A stretch of 64,000 bases of DNA from Jacaranda mimosifolia. Its lineage: Eukaryota > Streptophyta > Magnoliopsida > Lamiales > Bignoniaceae. The notes under the pieces are model-generated. The model was not told the DNA's origin. It saw nothing but the letters and a program-made list of their open reading frames with translations, and ran no database searches. Both the position numbers and the translations under genes were made by a program. Of the stretch, positions 24,467-36,652 are shown piece after piece. The DNA lies in the NCBI GenBank assembly GCA_018894105.1, contig CM032129.1:17672968-17736967 (forward strand). Direction: 5' to 3'. Within the stretch, counting starts at the first letter, position 1, and each line of letters opens with the position of its first letter.

Positions 24467-25309
24467 CTAAGTCCCAATCTGTGTGACCTTATTTGGGTCC
24501 CCTGGTATTAACTCGATCTCCTTGAACCCCCATGCTAGTTTTATTCTGCATTCTTCTACTCGCCTCTTTTTGTTCTCCTCTTGAGGGTTCAAGTTGGCAA
24601 TGTCCTCAACTGAAATAATGATTGCTTTCTTCCGCTTCGACCCCAAGCTCTCTATCTTGAGCCTCTTTTTCAAGGACACGTGATAACATTCTCTTGCCTC
24701 CTTTTGATCACAATATACCTCTCCTACTCTTCTTTTCGTTAGGAATTTTATTTTCAAATGGAAAGTCGACAGTACTACTTGGAGTTGATTCAATTCAGAT
24801 CTTCCTAAGATCACATTATATGCAAATAGGGCATCCACCACTAGGAACTTTAACATGAGCATCCTTCGACAGGGCTCTGTCCCTAAGGAGACTGGGAGGT
24901 TGCTAGTCCCCACCGGCGTGACCTCTGCCCCTCCAAATCCTGTCAAGGGTGTGTAAACTAGCATGATCCTTGTGAGCGTGACCTCTATCTTTTTCAAGAC
25001 CTCCAAAAATATTATATCCACAGAACTCCTGTTGTCCACCAAGACCTTATGCACAAAGAAATTATCTGTGTCCATCATGATGACCATGGGGTCATTTTGT
25101 GGCACAATGACCCCTTGAGAGTCCCTACCATAAAAAGTAATAGTGGACTGGTCAGCAATATTCAGCACTAGATTCATTTTTTTCTGACTTACCTGGTTCC
25201 TTACGGATCTAACATGTTTCTTTCTTGCACTATGAGAGTCTCCCGAGGTTGGACCTTCTGTTATCATGTATATGACCCCTCGCCTTGGCAAGTTATCCCC
25301 CGGGGCCAT
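24467..25309 (-). pseudogene. Tat protease region, element 1
   Basis: A 280-codon open stretch. VHKVLVDNRSSVDIIFLEVL is the protease active-site segment; the family has DNGSS, so the Gly after Asp-Asn is replaced by Arg and the enzyme should be dead. YNVILGRSELNQLQ is the downstream ILGR signature. The Lys-rich tail leads toward RT. It is the longest open frame of this element. Confidence 0.85.
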
Positions 25310-26390
25310 TTGTAATTTTCTTGCCTTTCTTCTCCCTGCTGCGAGACTTACTACGAGATCAGTTCTTCTTCCTCACATGCTTCTCTTTGAGCTCTTGCCC
25401 TTTGGACCTGAACTCCTTGGCAATGAAATCTTTCAGGTAACCTTACCTGATGAGCCTCTTCACTTTATCTTTTAGCTGAATACAATCCTCAGTATCATGT
25501 CCTCGATCTTTAGGAAAATGGCAATATTTGTTAGAGTTCCGCCTCATTGGCGTATCTCACATCTTTCTCAACTACTGCAATATCTTAGACCCCTCAATGG
25601 CCATAAGCACATGGGACCTCGTGGTGTTAAACGGGGTGTAATGGTTGTACTTCTAGGGTGGAGAGTGATGACAATTTTTTTCTAATCGAGATTTGTGAGG
25701 TCTTTGATCTTTTTCAAATCCTCGGATAGCATTTTTGGTCCACTCGTGGTCCTTCATGGCGTTGATCTCTTCCACATGGATGTAACGTTGATCCATCTCC
25801 ATCAACTGCTCCATGTCTTTGGGGGGCTCCCTAGTAAGAGCCCTTTTTTGAGCCCATAGATGAGAATTCTCATGATCATATCAATACGGAAGTCCTGCAC
25901 CGCCAGCATTTCATTGTTGAACCTATTCATGAGGCCTCTCAAGGTCTCATCTTCCTACTGCCGAATGGTGAATAGATAAGTGGCTAACCTCTTAGACTTC
26001 CTCTTACTGGCGAACTAATAAAGAATTTCCTTATAAGCTGATCATATGACACAACGATCCCAGGAACCTACCCCATAAACCACTCATGAGCTCTCCTACT
26101 CAATGTTGTCACAAAGATCTTGGCATTCACGGCATCAGACTGTCCATATAGATTCATGATATTTTCAAAAGCCATTATATGTTCCTGCGAGTCCTTGCTT
26201 CCATCATACTCTGGAAAAATCTGGGAGCTTAAAGTGTGAGGCCACTGACTCAGGCAATATTTCAGCAGAAAATGGTAAGTTCTTTTTTTTGCAACTCTGA
26301 GGTCCCTTTCTTCTTAGGTTCATCTATCTTTCTACTCAAGTGTTCAACTAGTCACTAATCTCATTAACCTCCTCCCTTAAGAGCTCGAGT
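25310..26390 (-). pseudogene. Tat gag, element 1 (partial)
   Basis: Translation of 26270-26060 on the minus strand gives QIFPEYDGSKDSQEHIMAFE, then NLYGQSDAVNAKIFVTTLS and AHEWFMG, the retrotransposon gag domain pattern (E-H-I-x-x-F and A-x-x-W-F). Downstream parts to 25310 are broken by stops. The N-terminus is absent beyond about 26390. Confidence 0.75.
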
Positions 26391-26740
26391 TTGACAGGCC
26401 TAAAGTTTTAAGCTTGAACTCAACTAAATGAAAACTCAGGCTCAGCTTAGCTCAATCAAGCTCAAATTATCAAGTGAATTGAAAACAATTGCAAGCTCAA
26501 GTTTGAAATAAAAAATAATAATATATGTATGTATCTATTAATAAAATAAAAAAATAATATTTAATTTTATACTAGCTCCCGAGCTTGCCTAAATACAGAT
26601 GACTTGAAATTGACTTAAAATGGAGCTTGAGCTTAATTCAACTTGACTCGAGCTCAAAACAGTCCTAGTTGGAATCAAAATAGCTCAAGCTCGGCTCGTA
26701 AGACTTGCGAGTCGCTCGCCTCGTTTGCAACTATATATAT
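26391..26740. repeat. GAGCTC/AAGCTTGA-rich repeat
   Basis: Dense GAGCTCGAG, GCTCAAGC and AGCTTGA variants on both strands around an AT-rich centre (26500-26570). It resembles a common plant dispersed repeat with fold-back character. The left edge coincides with the break in Tat element 1. Confidence 0.5.
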
Positions 26741-27240
26741 AATCAATTTATTATATTAATTACAATGATGAACTTGAGTTATTCAAACTTTGTTGAATAA
26801 TAATGAGTTTTAAACTTTACCAAATCAGCTTTTAAATAATTAATTTAAATTCAAATCTCAAATTATTGGATTATTTTTCAATTGTAATTTTATACAAATG
26901 CAATATAATGAAAATAATGATAACTAATGAATATTTAACATGCATTTCAAATTAAAATTATTTTGAATAACTCGTGAAGCTTCTATTCATCCATTTGGAT
27001 AAATACATAAACAATTGTCTAACTTTTGTTTAAATTAGTCTTTTCATTTATTATATATTATTAACATTGATATCTTTGAAACTTTAATTATTACAGTTAT
27101 CAATAATTAATTTTATTATTCTAATTAAATATGGGAATTCTAATACTTAATTAATAACACAACATTAATATTTTTCAAAAAATAAAATTTATAATAATAC
27201 ATTTTTGCCTCATAAATATTAATTAATTGCCTTTAATTTC
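26741..27240. other. AT-rich spacer, nothing recognised
   Basis: No coding, termini or clear repeats seen. Confidence 0.5.
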
Positions 27241-27254
27241 CTAATTTTCTTCCC

Positions 27255-27469
27255 TCCTTAATTTCCCTGCTAAATCTACAATTAGGGTTTACATACGAAT
27301 CCCATCTTCTTGATTTTACGCTTTTCTTCTCTCCGATTGAATGTTCACGGTTTCACAGATTTCTCATCTTTTAATCTCAAAAAACTTTGGCCAAACTAAA
27401 TTTCATCTCTTCATAATTTATTGAAGAATAAACATCAATTTAGGGTTTCACTGATTTGGGTTTGATCCT
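27255..27469 (+). promoter_or_regulatory. 5' UTR-like exon with telo-box motifs
   Basis: C/T-rich sequence with two AGGGTTT (telo-box) motifs (about 27283 and 27442) ends in a good splice donor, CCT then GTAAGTATTTC at 27470. This is the look of a plant housekeeping-gene leader exon followed by a leader intron. No coding exon follows within 1 kb before transposon DNA begins, so it may be a gene relic or a chance match. Confidence 0.35.
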
Positions 27470-28493
27470 GTAAGTATTTCTTTCTTTATTTTTTCATTCT
27501 CTTTCTTTTATGAGAATGGGCAGGAAAAAATTGGTGGAATGGAGAAAGGAAGACATGAGTGGTACGGTACTGTGTTTATGGTTTGATCTCTAAAGTTTTA
27601 TCTTCATAAAATAGAAAGTCAGAATTAAGATTGAGTTTTTACTCCTTTTTCTAAATTTTTGTTGGGTGTTAATTTTAATTGATTACGTGGAAACAAAAGA
27701 GTGAACTGAAGAAAGAGAGAGAAGGGGAGTGGGGGAGATACCAAAATAATGATTGTATTAATTTGGGGATATGAAATGAAAGTATAATGATGCTATTTCA
27801 AATTTTTAACTAACCTTTTCCTGTATATTTATAGAGAAAATGTTAAAAGTGCTTTTAAGTTTTAATCTATTATATATTAGTGAGGTATGAGGAGATTATG
27901 TTCATTAATTAATATTACTAAATATTTTTTACTATGTTTATGTACATTATTGAATTGAGTCGAATTGGTTTGGTTTATATTTATGATGGAGTTTATTTGT
28001 TACAAGGTTTCCTTTTCAGCAAAATTTGCAGTTATTTAACAGAACATTTGCTCATCAAATATTAAAGATTGCATCGAATTTCTTTAATCATTAGAATTAG
28101 ACAGGTAATTTTTGATTTGTAAACTCCTTGAAGGTTAGGTATACATGAGCATACTTCTTAAGAGACTGTGTTAATACCTCAAAATACTATTAAGAAATAT
28201 TTCTTACAAGTCCTATTCAGTACAAGTACTGTAAGTAAAACTTTTTATAACCTGTTTCAAATTAATATTATATAAATATATTCAAGTGCCTTTCCTTCCT
28301 ATGAAGTATATTGTCAACTTCTAACATCAAGTTATAATCTTTTGTATATTTATCATTTTCCTAAACTTGTGGTGTCATTTGTTAGGTGTATTTTTTTTTT
28401 TTTTTTTTTTTTAAAACAAACAAAACTCTTATTTCTTTACATTTCCTTGTAATACTTTTAACAAAGTAAATTCTTTCATTTTTTTTCTATTAT
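27470..28493. other. AT-rich spacer with a 22-T run
   Basis: No supported gene. A homopolymer of 22 T lies at 28391-28412. The first few hundred bases could be an intron of the leader exon above. Confidence 0.4.
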
Positions 28494-28900
28494 CACTACA
28501 AAAAAAATTGGCTTTTATGACCGCCAAACAGTGACCGCTCCTAATTTGTGACCGATTTTATTTGAAATTTTTTTAAAAAAATTAGTAACGGATTAGTGAT
28601 TGATTTGTGACGGAATTAGTGACCCAAACATGGCGTCACTAAGCGGTCACTAAATTAGTGACCGATTTTTCTTGGGTCACACAAGCAGTCACTAAATTTG
28701 TAACCGATTTTTCTTGAGTCACAAAAGCAGTCACTGGTTTTTCTTGGGTCACAAAAGCGATCGTTGATTTTTCTTGGGTCACAAAAGCAGTCATTAAATG
28801 CTCCAATTTATTTAACCTGGGACCATGTACAGAGCAATCATAAATCCATCACAAATTCTTAAATAAAATTTAAACAAATTTAATATCCTCTTATATTGAC
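28494..28900 (+). mobile_element. CACTA element end (truncated)
   Basis: Starts CACTACAAAAAAAA and matches the reverse complement of the right end of the element at 12745-17067 over about 350 bp, including the run from TAACGGATTAGTGA to GACGGAATTAGTGACCC. Four units of TTTTTCTTGGGTCACAAAAGC with CAGTCACT follow (about 28665-28800). No opposite terminus was found, so it is a fragment or its other end has been lost. Confidence 0.75.
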
Positions 28901-29236
28901 ATAGTCATCTATTTAATTTAATATAACAGTTTTAAATAATTATTTTGTTTATTAGTAAATAATTTTTCTAACAAATAACATATTAATTATATAATACTTT
29001 AAGTTAATTAGATAACTTATTATATTAATAAAATTAATTTTTCTAATTAACTAAATGAATTATTATATTTATATAAATTATATTTTATAGGTTTATTTAA
29101 GTTGGAATCCGTTGCTATATCTAATAAGCTTGAAATGTTGATTATGGGCCTATTGATTCCTATTGTGGGTTCAATTTTAAAATTAAACTGAGTGGCCCCT
29201 CATCTTAGGTGCTATCCCAAGTGGGGGCATTACAGA

Positions 29237-29249
29237 TGGTATCAGAGCC
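29237..29249 (+). other. Primer-binding site (initiator tRNA-Met type)
   Basis: TGGTATCAGAGCC two bases after the LTR end ACA, the standard site complementary to initiator tRNA-Met in chromoviruses and many copia elements. Confidence 0.8.
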
Positions 29250-29655
29250 TAGGTTTGTTTGATGACCTAAGCATTTGGTAACATTGATTTGGTAACATTG
29301 GGATTTGTGAATGACTTCTTATTTAGGTTAGCTTGAGTATGAATTCTAGGTGTTTTTGTTTATCGAAAGTGATCCAAGGATTTAAGATGAATTTGATCAG
29401 TTGACATTAGGAAAATGAGTTTATGTATTGCAAGATGCTTATAGGATCTTATCGTACACCGTAGAATGATTAAGACTTGTGTCTCCTTGAGTTTGGTATG
29501 CCCCATCTGATCTTCTATTCCTTTTATTCTTAGAAGTTTAGAGGAGTTATAGTTGATGGACTTACTTAAGATTAAGCTTAAATTGAAAATCATTTAGAAT
29601 GTAAGCGCTTGAGTTAAGGGATATCTTAGCTATGTAAGGATACGATTTCTAGAAT

Positions 29656-29904
29656 GTGGATTTTGGGCAGGAAAATTTGGTTATGTGGAGATCTTTGAAA
29701 GGAATCATCACAGGTAATATTGCATTTGAGGACAGTATGGAAGATTTGAAGAACGAGAATAAAGTCCTAAATGAGATAAAGGAAAACCTTCTAAGATGGT
29801 GCCAAGGTTTTGAGGAGAAGCTGCATGTTATGATTGGGGCTTTAAAGGATAGAAGAACGGGTGCTGAGCTGAAATTTATACAACAAGTAGGATTGCAGAG
29901 ATAA
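29656..29904 (+). pseudogene. Short ORF in the deleted Tekay-like element
   Basis: 82 codons, rich in Glu and Lys, with SMEDLKNENKVLNEIKENLL, which looks helical. I do not recognise it. It lies between primer site and PPT where gag-pol would be, so it may be a gag remnant or incidental. Confidence 0.25.
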
Positions 29905-30251
29905 GTGCAATATGAATCATAGGATGAAATGCAATGAGCCTTAAGTCAAAGATATAGGATTGTTGAAACTAAAAGAAAGGTTGGAAGTTTTTGAAGATCT
30001 GAGTTCAATACCAAAGATCAAGATGTCCATTTGTTCCGTAAGAAAATATGTGTGCCAGAAGAAATGGAAGAAAGTTCTCTAGTGAGGCGCACAAGTCAAG
30101 TGACACGATGCATTCGAGAGGCATGAAAATGCGTCGGGACTTGAATGAGCAATTATGGCAGATCGACTGACCGAATCTATTTATTTTCTACCAATCGGAA
30201 CAGTACTTAGATAAGCATCTGGGGACCAGATTCTTTTAAAGGGGTAAGGTC

Positions 30252-33227
30252 TGTAACACCCTTGAAAATTCGATATTTCAAAAAATAAGGATTTAGAATT
30301 CAAGATATTGATTGGTCAGATTTTAAGGCTCGAAGAATAAATAAAAAGGACTTAATTGCAAGGAAACGAAAAGTATTTGGGTCAAACTGCAATTTGGAGA
30401 AACTTGATTGACCAACCTTTAAAAGTCTTGGGCTTTGCATGGAAATTCTTTTGGTCAAAGGGGTCAATGTCATGCACTAACATAAATTAGGGGTAGAATT
30501 AAAGTGCTACGACTTTCTGGAGGGCCTAATTGAAGAACGGAGTAAAGGTTTGGGGGCTAAACTCTAATTTAAAAAATTAACTTTTATAAAAAGATCTTCT
30601 TCCTCCCTTTTCTTCATTCTTCCCCGCATGCAACTGGTTTTTCCCCTTCTGGCAAACTCTCTCCGGTGACGACCAAAACCCAAAAATGGCCTTACCAAAC
30701 TCTTTCTCACGATTACATTGGTACCCATTCTCGTCGGCAATATCAAGTGAACCAACGGCGGTGAACGGATAAAGAGAAAGCAACCAACAGTGGTGGTGGA
30801 TCTCATGGTTCCAACATTTTTCACGGCAATCGAGGGGGTGGTTCTTGACGGGCTTAGCTCGATGAACATCTTGGTGGTCTCAGTTTTGCGAAACAGTGAC
30901 CGGTGGAGCAGAACCAGGTGAGGTGGCGCGTGGCGGCGAGATGTGGCATTGAGACTTTGAGGTGTGATTTGAGGGTGAATTTGGCACCAAAACTTAAAAT
31001 TGGCGGTCATTGGATTCAGGAGGTTGGAAGGTGTATTTTGGTGGTGGTTTGGGCTTTTTCCAACGACTGTGCACGGTGGTGCTCTGGCGACTTCAGGGCA
31101 GAAACTTTAGCTCATCGCAAGGATCATAACGGTGGTCTAGGTTTGTGAATCTAAGGTCCGGTTGATCAGATCGTGGGTATAGAAGTTGGTTGATGCTTAT
31201 GTACATATATATATATATGCATGTTGTATTAGAATTCCTAATCTTGTATTATGAGGATCATATATAGTTGTTTTATATCTTTAGCCATGCATAGGATATC
31301 ACATAGTTGGCCCGGATTATGTATTCGTAGATGTTAAGAAAGGATTAATTGAGTTATTTAAGTGACTAATCTATGATTTGATGAAATTGGAACTTGAGAA
31401 TTGATAATTGGGTAAATTGAGATGTTTTGGGCTGAGACTCAGTATATGCATGTGCCAGTATGAGTTTAGTAAACTTGGATTATATTATTTTATGGAAATG
31501 TTGGGAATTATGGAGTTAATTGGAAAAGAAAACCCTAATTTTATGAATTTGGGGACCTAAATAGCAATAATTGGGTTATTAAGCTAATTGGCATGTCATT
31601 GTTGATTTAGGATATGATACGAGGTTAATTATATAAATAAGGACCGAATCATGCCTTCTGTTAGTACCGTGTTAATATTGGAGAATAGCTCTCGATTTTA
31701 AACTATTAATAGTAAGATTATAATTTTTTACGGTTATTGAAGATGAATAAAAATTTGATTGTGAGTTTATTCCTTTAGTTAATTATGTGATGAAGGAGCA
31801 GGTCCCGCAGACTAATAGACTGCTAATTGTGGTTGCAGTTTTCTTAGACTATGGAGGTGAAGGTCTACCACTTTCGTTCTTGTTTTGTATATCTTATCTG
31901 ATATTCGTTTCGTAACCCTATGAAGGTCTAACCTCCTAGTTGTTTACTTTTGTATACCCTGTGAGGGTCTACCATTTTGACCTTGAATATATCTATTTGT
32001 TCTTGTGAAAAAAACCTTGTGAGGGTTAAATGTGCTTGTACCGTACCTGTTCGTGTTTATTGAAATTTGTATTTGATTGAGTTCTTATTTGTTATCTGTT
32101 TATTGACTCATATACCCTTGTGAGGATTAGTGATTGCTTGCACTCTGATGAGTTTGTTCTTGTCCGTTCTAGCCCCCAGAACTCTCATTATCCATTGGTA
32201 TTGATCCGTTTGATTTGTTCCTTTCGTAGTATGTTCAGTTTTGTTAATTTGTCTGAGTTTGATTCGTATGTTTTAATTCGTTCTGTTAGCTATTTGTTTT
32301 GTACCAAGCTGTTATGCCTGGGTAAGTTATATACCAGGTTGTCACGCTTGGGTAAATTTTGTACCAAGTCGCCATGCTTAGGTAAGTTCTATACCAGGTC
32401 TATAGGTTTGGGTAAGCTTGGTACCAGGTGGATATGCCTAGATAAGTTCAATTTGAGTGAGATAAGTTTTGTACCAGGTGGTTACACCTGGGTAAATTCG
32501 GTTTGATCAGTATAAGTTTGTTCTGTTATGCTTTCAACACATATTGGTCGGGGTTTTCTTGATCGTACATATGTCTTGCTCATTTGAAATTGTTCGTGAA
32601 GCAATAAGGAAGGAGAGTTCCTATTTGCTTGACTTGTTATTACTTGTTTCTTGATACGTACCTGTTAATTGTTAAATTTTGATCTGTTGAGTTGATTCTT
32701 CCTCGATCGATCCTTTTTGTTATGGTTACTATTATCTCTTACTAAGTCCTTCGGACTTACCTCCCCGTTTATTTGAGTCTTTCAAACAAGGATTAAGTGA
32801 AGAATTTGGGCTTCAAGTTGGATATGAGCATATTTTGTAATAGATCAGGTGTTGAATGTATATATGGAATCACCTGATTGCTAAGCATGGACTTGAGATG
32901 TTGTGACATGTTATGTTGATAATGTTGATTTAAGGCATGTAAATATTTTGTTAGATATAAAGTGAATTATGGCATGCACTTAATGGTTTATCGAGTTAGT
33001 TAAGTTTGAATTCCGTTGTTTATGTTAAGATTAAATTTGAGATTTTGTGGTATGTATTTAGTATATGTGTTGTATGTTACATGTTTATTTAAATTGGAAT
33101 CCGCTGCTATTTCTGATAAGCTTGAAATGTTTGATTATGGGCCTATTGATTTGTATTTTGGGTTCAATTTTAAGATTGAACTGAGTGGCCTCTCATCTTA
33201 AGTGTTATCCCGAGTAGGGGCGTTACA
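30252..33227 (+). repeat. Right LTR of the Tekay-like element (2976 bp)
   Basis: Runs from TGTAACACCCTTG to GGGGCGTTACA. Its last 150 bp match the left LTR fragment at 29090-29234. It shares sequence and organisation with the solo LTR at 47497-50459, including a C/T-rich tract near 600 bp in, CTGTGAGGG motifs and a 30-bp tandem repeat. Confidence 0.85.
32301..32490 (+). repeat. 30-bp tandem repeats in Tekay-like LTR
   Basis: GTACCAAGCTGTTATGCCTG-like units start at 32301, 32331, 32361, 32391 and 32421, with a sixth after a 50-bp step at 32471. The period is exactly 30 bp, so a frame stays open with a 10-residue repeat, which explains the 128-codon ORF at 32120-32506. The same array is in the LTR at 49421-49690. 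Confidence 0.85.
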
Positions 33228-34050
33228 GCAAACAAACAATAAATTAGGAGTGATTATGCATCTATCAAGCATAATCAATTGAAGCAAACAAACCCCCAGT
33301 ATATACACAACAATACGCATGTTTTGTTGAAGTAATAGATTAATGGGATGGAAAAATATACACCTAATATGTACTCATAACATAAAATACCTACAAATTT
33401 AAAATATATTATTTGAATTCTTTTTTATTCCCCTGAAGCAAAATACTGTCACACAAACAAACTACAAGCATAATATGGGCCAACCTTCACTCTTCCAAGT
33501 TTTGAATACTTTTAGGTGATTGATAGAGCGGCGTATAGACGAGCTCAACGATCTGGTCTTAACTGAAAAGAAACTGGGTCCCAGTCCTATTAGGGCCTTA
33601 TGTTTTTGCCTTGCTCTTTAACAGTTCTCCTATGGCACACCTTAAGGAGGGATAATGTAATTGTTATATTGTATTGTTTCAAAAACACACTTAAAGCAAC
33701 CTGACATGGTGGTCCAATAGAAGAAAAAGTAAATTTGTTAAAATTAATATATTTACCACTTTATCATTTTTTTAAGAGAAACGATCAATTGTTATATTCA
33801 ATATTCTACCAAGGTATTAAAGACATTTTTCTAATAATAGTGAATATGCATTAAAATAAATGAAAGCATTATAGAGTTTGGCCAAAAGAAATTTCTAGTC
33901 ATCAAAGATTAATTAAGTACAATTAATGACTTCATATCAAATCATATATTTATAAAGAGGGGGAAAAAAAACCTATTATTGAAATAGACAAACACGTATT
34001 ACTTGTTTTAATTTGTATAGTCTTGGAGCTCAGCTTTACTAAATAAATTA
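33228..34050. other. AT-rich spacer, nothing recognised
   Basis: No coding or clear termini. A short direct similarity of AGGAGTGATTATGC and GCATAATCA around 33245-33285 hints at a small inverted repeat. Confidence 0.4.
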
Positions 34051-35540
34051 GGACTTGTTCTCCTATGTTTTGGGCAAATTATAGAAAAAAATTGGGAGAA
34101 TGGGTTTTTGAGAGAAAATTTGGAGAATATGCCAAACGTTTCTTTTTGTTTTGGGAAAACATGAAAAATAATTTGACAATGAGTTGTTTGTTTCTTTATG
34201 TTTTGGAGGGAGACAAACTTTATTATTGATATCAAATCAATTGCATTTTTGTTGGGGTTTGTAGGGTGAAAGTAATTTTTTTAATATAATATATGTATGT
34301 ATATTTATAGTTGGATGATGTGTGTGTATGTAATAATTGATATATGGTTGTAATAAAATGATATGTAATTAATTCAAAAGATGATTTATTTTGATATTTA
34401 TATTTTTATAAATTTAACATTAACAAATGATGTATTATTTGGAAGAAAATATTCATTAATAAGTATTAATTATTTGTGAATCATAGTTATATTTTAATTA
34501 TCAAAAATTGGCCAATATCATAATTGTTAAGATCGACTTATATAAAAAATAATAATTATTGTACATTAATTATAAATTAATTACTATTTATTAATTAAAA
34601 TAAAATTATTTAACTATTTATTATTTACAAGTTATGTACAAATAAAACTTAATTATTTATTTAAATAAAATAATATGTATAAGATTTAATAACAATTCAT
34701 CAAATTGAAAAAAACAAATAATTTCGTATTATATGAAATTAAATCATCTTAAATTATTTATTAAATAAATAAACATAATATTTAATTATAACTGAAATAT
34801 GAAACATAATTCATATAAAAATAACAAGTTATTTAATTACTTTAACTCATTATTTAATAAATAAATTACTTAGTATAATCAAAATAATTTTTACTCGACA
34901 ATTTCTTTAATTATATTAATATTAATTTATTAAAATTAACAGATTGTTAAATAAATATAAGCTAGAATTAAATTTTTTATTGTAATTTTAAATAAAATGT
35001 GAAGATTAAAATTTAATGAAAAAGATTAATTTATTTATTATATCCAATTAAAACATCTTAAATTATTTATTAAATGAATAAATATAATATTTAATTAATA
35101 CATTACATATTAAATACAATTAATATATTATTTAATTAATAAGTAATTTAATTAATTTAATATGTTATTTAGTAAATAAATTACTTATTAGAATTAATTA
35201 ATTTTTTTGATAATCAATTCAATTAAATTTGTGAATATAAGTTTTAGAATTTTTTAACTAGTATAATTTACTATTTTCTTATATATGAATACAAATAAAT
35301 ATATATATATATATGAGTAAGTGAGATAGTGATAAATGAATGAGTGATGTGAAAGTTAGAGTGAGAAATAAGGGGTAGGTGTGGTTTTTAGGATGTAGAA
35401 TATTTTGAAATTATTTTGAGATGGGGGTTTTTAGGTATAAAAAATTTGTGTTTTGAGAGAATGATTGAAGAATGTGTACGCATTTTGTAATCCTTTTGGT
35501 AGAATGAAAATATTTTGGGAAAACACAAGAGAACAAGCCC
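34051..35540 (+). mobile_element. Harbinger-like non-autonomous element 1
   Basis: Inverted ends GGACTTGTTCTC (left) and the complement GGGCTTGTTCTC (right), flanked by TTA on both sides (34048-34050 and 35541-35543). A TTA or TAA 3-bp duplication with GGG...TGTT ends is typical of PIF/Harbinger elements. At 1490 bp with no transposase it is non-autonomous. Its ends and subterminal TTTTGTTTTGGGAAAACA motifs match the element at 46754. Confidence 0.75.
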
Positions 35541-35571
35541 TTAACTTTTGCATTTATACCCTGATACCTAG

Positions 35572-36405
35572 TGATGAGGGTATAAGTTCTTTGATAATGG
35601 ATTGGGCTGAAATCCTATATGATCAACCAGGTGGCAGGTCGAGAGAAGTACTTTGCAATGTATTGGGGTTGAGTCCTGCAACTGATAGCAAACGTCAATC
35701 TGGCCGAGGTGCCCTCGACTAAGGCACTTCGACGCTCAAGTTAGTAAGATCGACTAGAAGGTAGAGCAGTAGAGTGAGGACTTAGAATGATAATGTGCAT
35801 ACCTTGCTGAAGGCAGGCAATGGCTATTTACAGCCTTCCCAATGTGAGCGATAAGTCTATGACACCCCTGTTGTGGAGAAAGGGCTTTTGTCCTCACTTA
35901 GGGACTTTTAAGTTTTCTCCAACTCATGTACTATTCCAGGTGGCGCTGTCTCTAGCTTCTCAGGACAAGGTGGTACTAAGGAGGTGTGCACTAGCCTGGC
36001 GAGGCTGAAAAGGTGGTACGGGTAGTGGCATATGCCATTAATACGGAGGCACGAGGCCTGGTAGTTCATTTAATGCGGTTGAGAGGCTGTTGCCTTAGTT
36101 CGACCTCCCAGGTCGCGATCAAGGCTTCTGCCAGACATCTCTTTGGGTTGTGGTTGACAAGAAGGATAAGATGCAATTTTACTGTAATCAAATCTTCTTG
36201 GTTGACTAAAGGATTGCACACCTTGATGTGGGTTGACTGTAATTTGGTCGACAGGTTGAATGCTGGTATCCGCCATGACGGATAAGGCCCATGAGGTCGA
36301 ATGTAGGTCAGTAGGTTGGGCCTGTAGGTAATTGGGCCATCTTGCACCATATTTTTGTCCTAGTTAAGTGTTGTTGGGCTGGGCCTATTGGGTTATCCCA
36401 TATCA
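35572..36405 (-). repeat. 3' LTR of Tat element 2 (834 bp)
   Basis: Starts TGATGAGGGTATAAG and ends CCCATATCA on the plus strand; pairs with 45770-46602 along its whole length. Confidence 0.92.
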
Positions 36406-36427
36406 TGAGTCCCCCCCACTTTTGAGT
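36406..36427 (-). other. Polypurine tract of Tat element 2
   Basis: The minus strand reads AAAAGTGGGGGGGACTCA directly before the LTR start TGATATGGG. Confidence 0.8.
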
Positions 36428-36642
36428 CTTGATCGAGATTATCGACGAGAGGGAATGGGGAGTAGCTAACAACTGGAAACCGAATGCGCTTGACGAGAGT
36501 CTCAAGGTATCGACTAAGGTTTCAAGCTATCGATTGGGGTTTCAGTGCATTTAATAGATCAGTTACATTGGGTCATGTGAAACAACATCAAGCAGCAGTA
36601 GTGTAATTATTATAGCTATTTAGGTTGTCGTGCACTGGTGCC

Positions 36643-36652
36643 CATAAATAGG
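36643..36652 (+). promoter_or_regulatory. TATA box of the antisense gene, Tat element 2
   Basis: CATAAATAGG about 175 bp upstream of the ATG at 36821, facing away from the adjacent LTR and opposite to pol. Element 1 has a TATA box at the corresponding place (17882). Confidence 0.55.

Larger units (their letters stand above)
17200..26390 (-). mobile_element. Ty3/gypsy Tat-lineage element 1, 5'-truncated
   Basis: Minus-strand order is gag, protease, RT, RNase H, a second archaeal-type RNase H, integrase, tandem repeats, an antisense ORF unit, then the 3' LTR at 17200-17715. The second RNase H and the antisense ORF mark the Tat lineage. The right end stops inside gag near 26390, where an unrelated GAGCTC-rich repeat begins, so the 5' LTR, primer site and gag start are lost. 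All domains carry stops. Confidence 0.85.
29090..33227 (+). mobile_element. Tekay-like gypsy element, internally deleted
   Basis: A truncated left LTR (29090-29234), a TGGTATCAGAGCC primer site (29237), about 1 kb of internal DNA, a purine-rich AAAGGGGTAAGG tract (about 30237) and a full right LTR (30252-33227). The internal part lacks most of gag-pol. A relic near 30115-30165 reads GMKMRRDLNEQLWQ, similar to the integrase zinc region of chromoviruses. It is non-autonomous. Confidence 0.8.

Noticed and set aside
26395..26735. Palindromic GAGCTC sites as a regulatory array
   Set aside because: Better explained as a dispersed fold-back type plant repeat; no gene lies nearby.
30564..31010. 148-codon minus-strand ORF
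   Set aside because: It is within the Tekay-like LTR and opposite to its transcription; the frame is not kept in the related LTR at 47497.
32120..32506. 128-codon ORF with a 10-residue repeat
   Set aside because: It is produced by 30-bp tandem repeats in an LTR. No start context or family match supports a protein.
36066..36350. Overlapping ORFs on both strands
   Set aside because: They lie in the Tat LTR; the matching ORF at 46208-46528 is the same LTR sequence. No protein signature is present.
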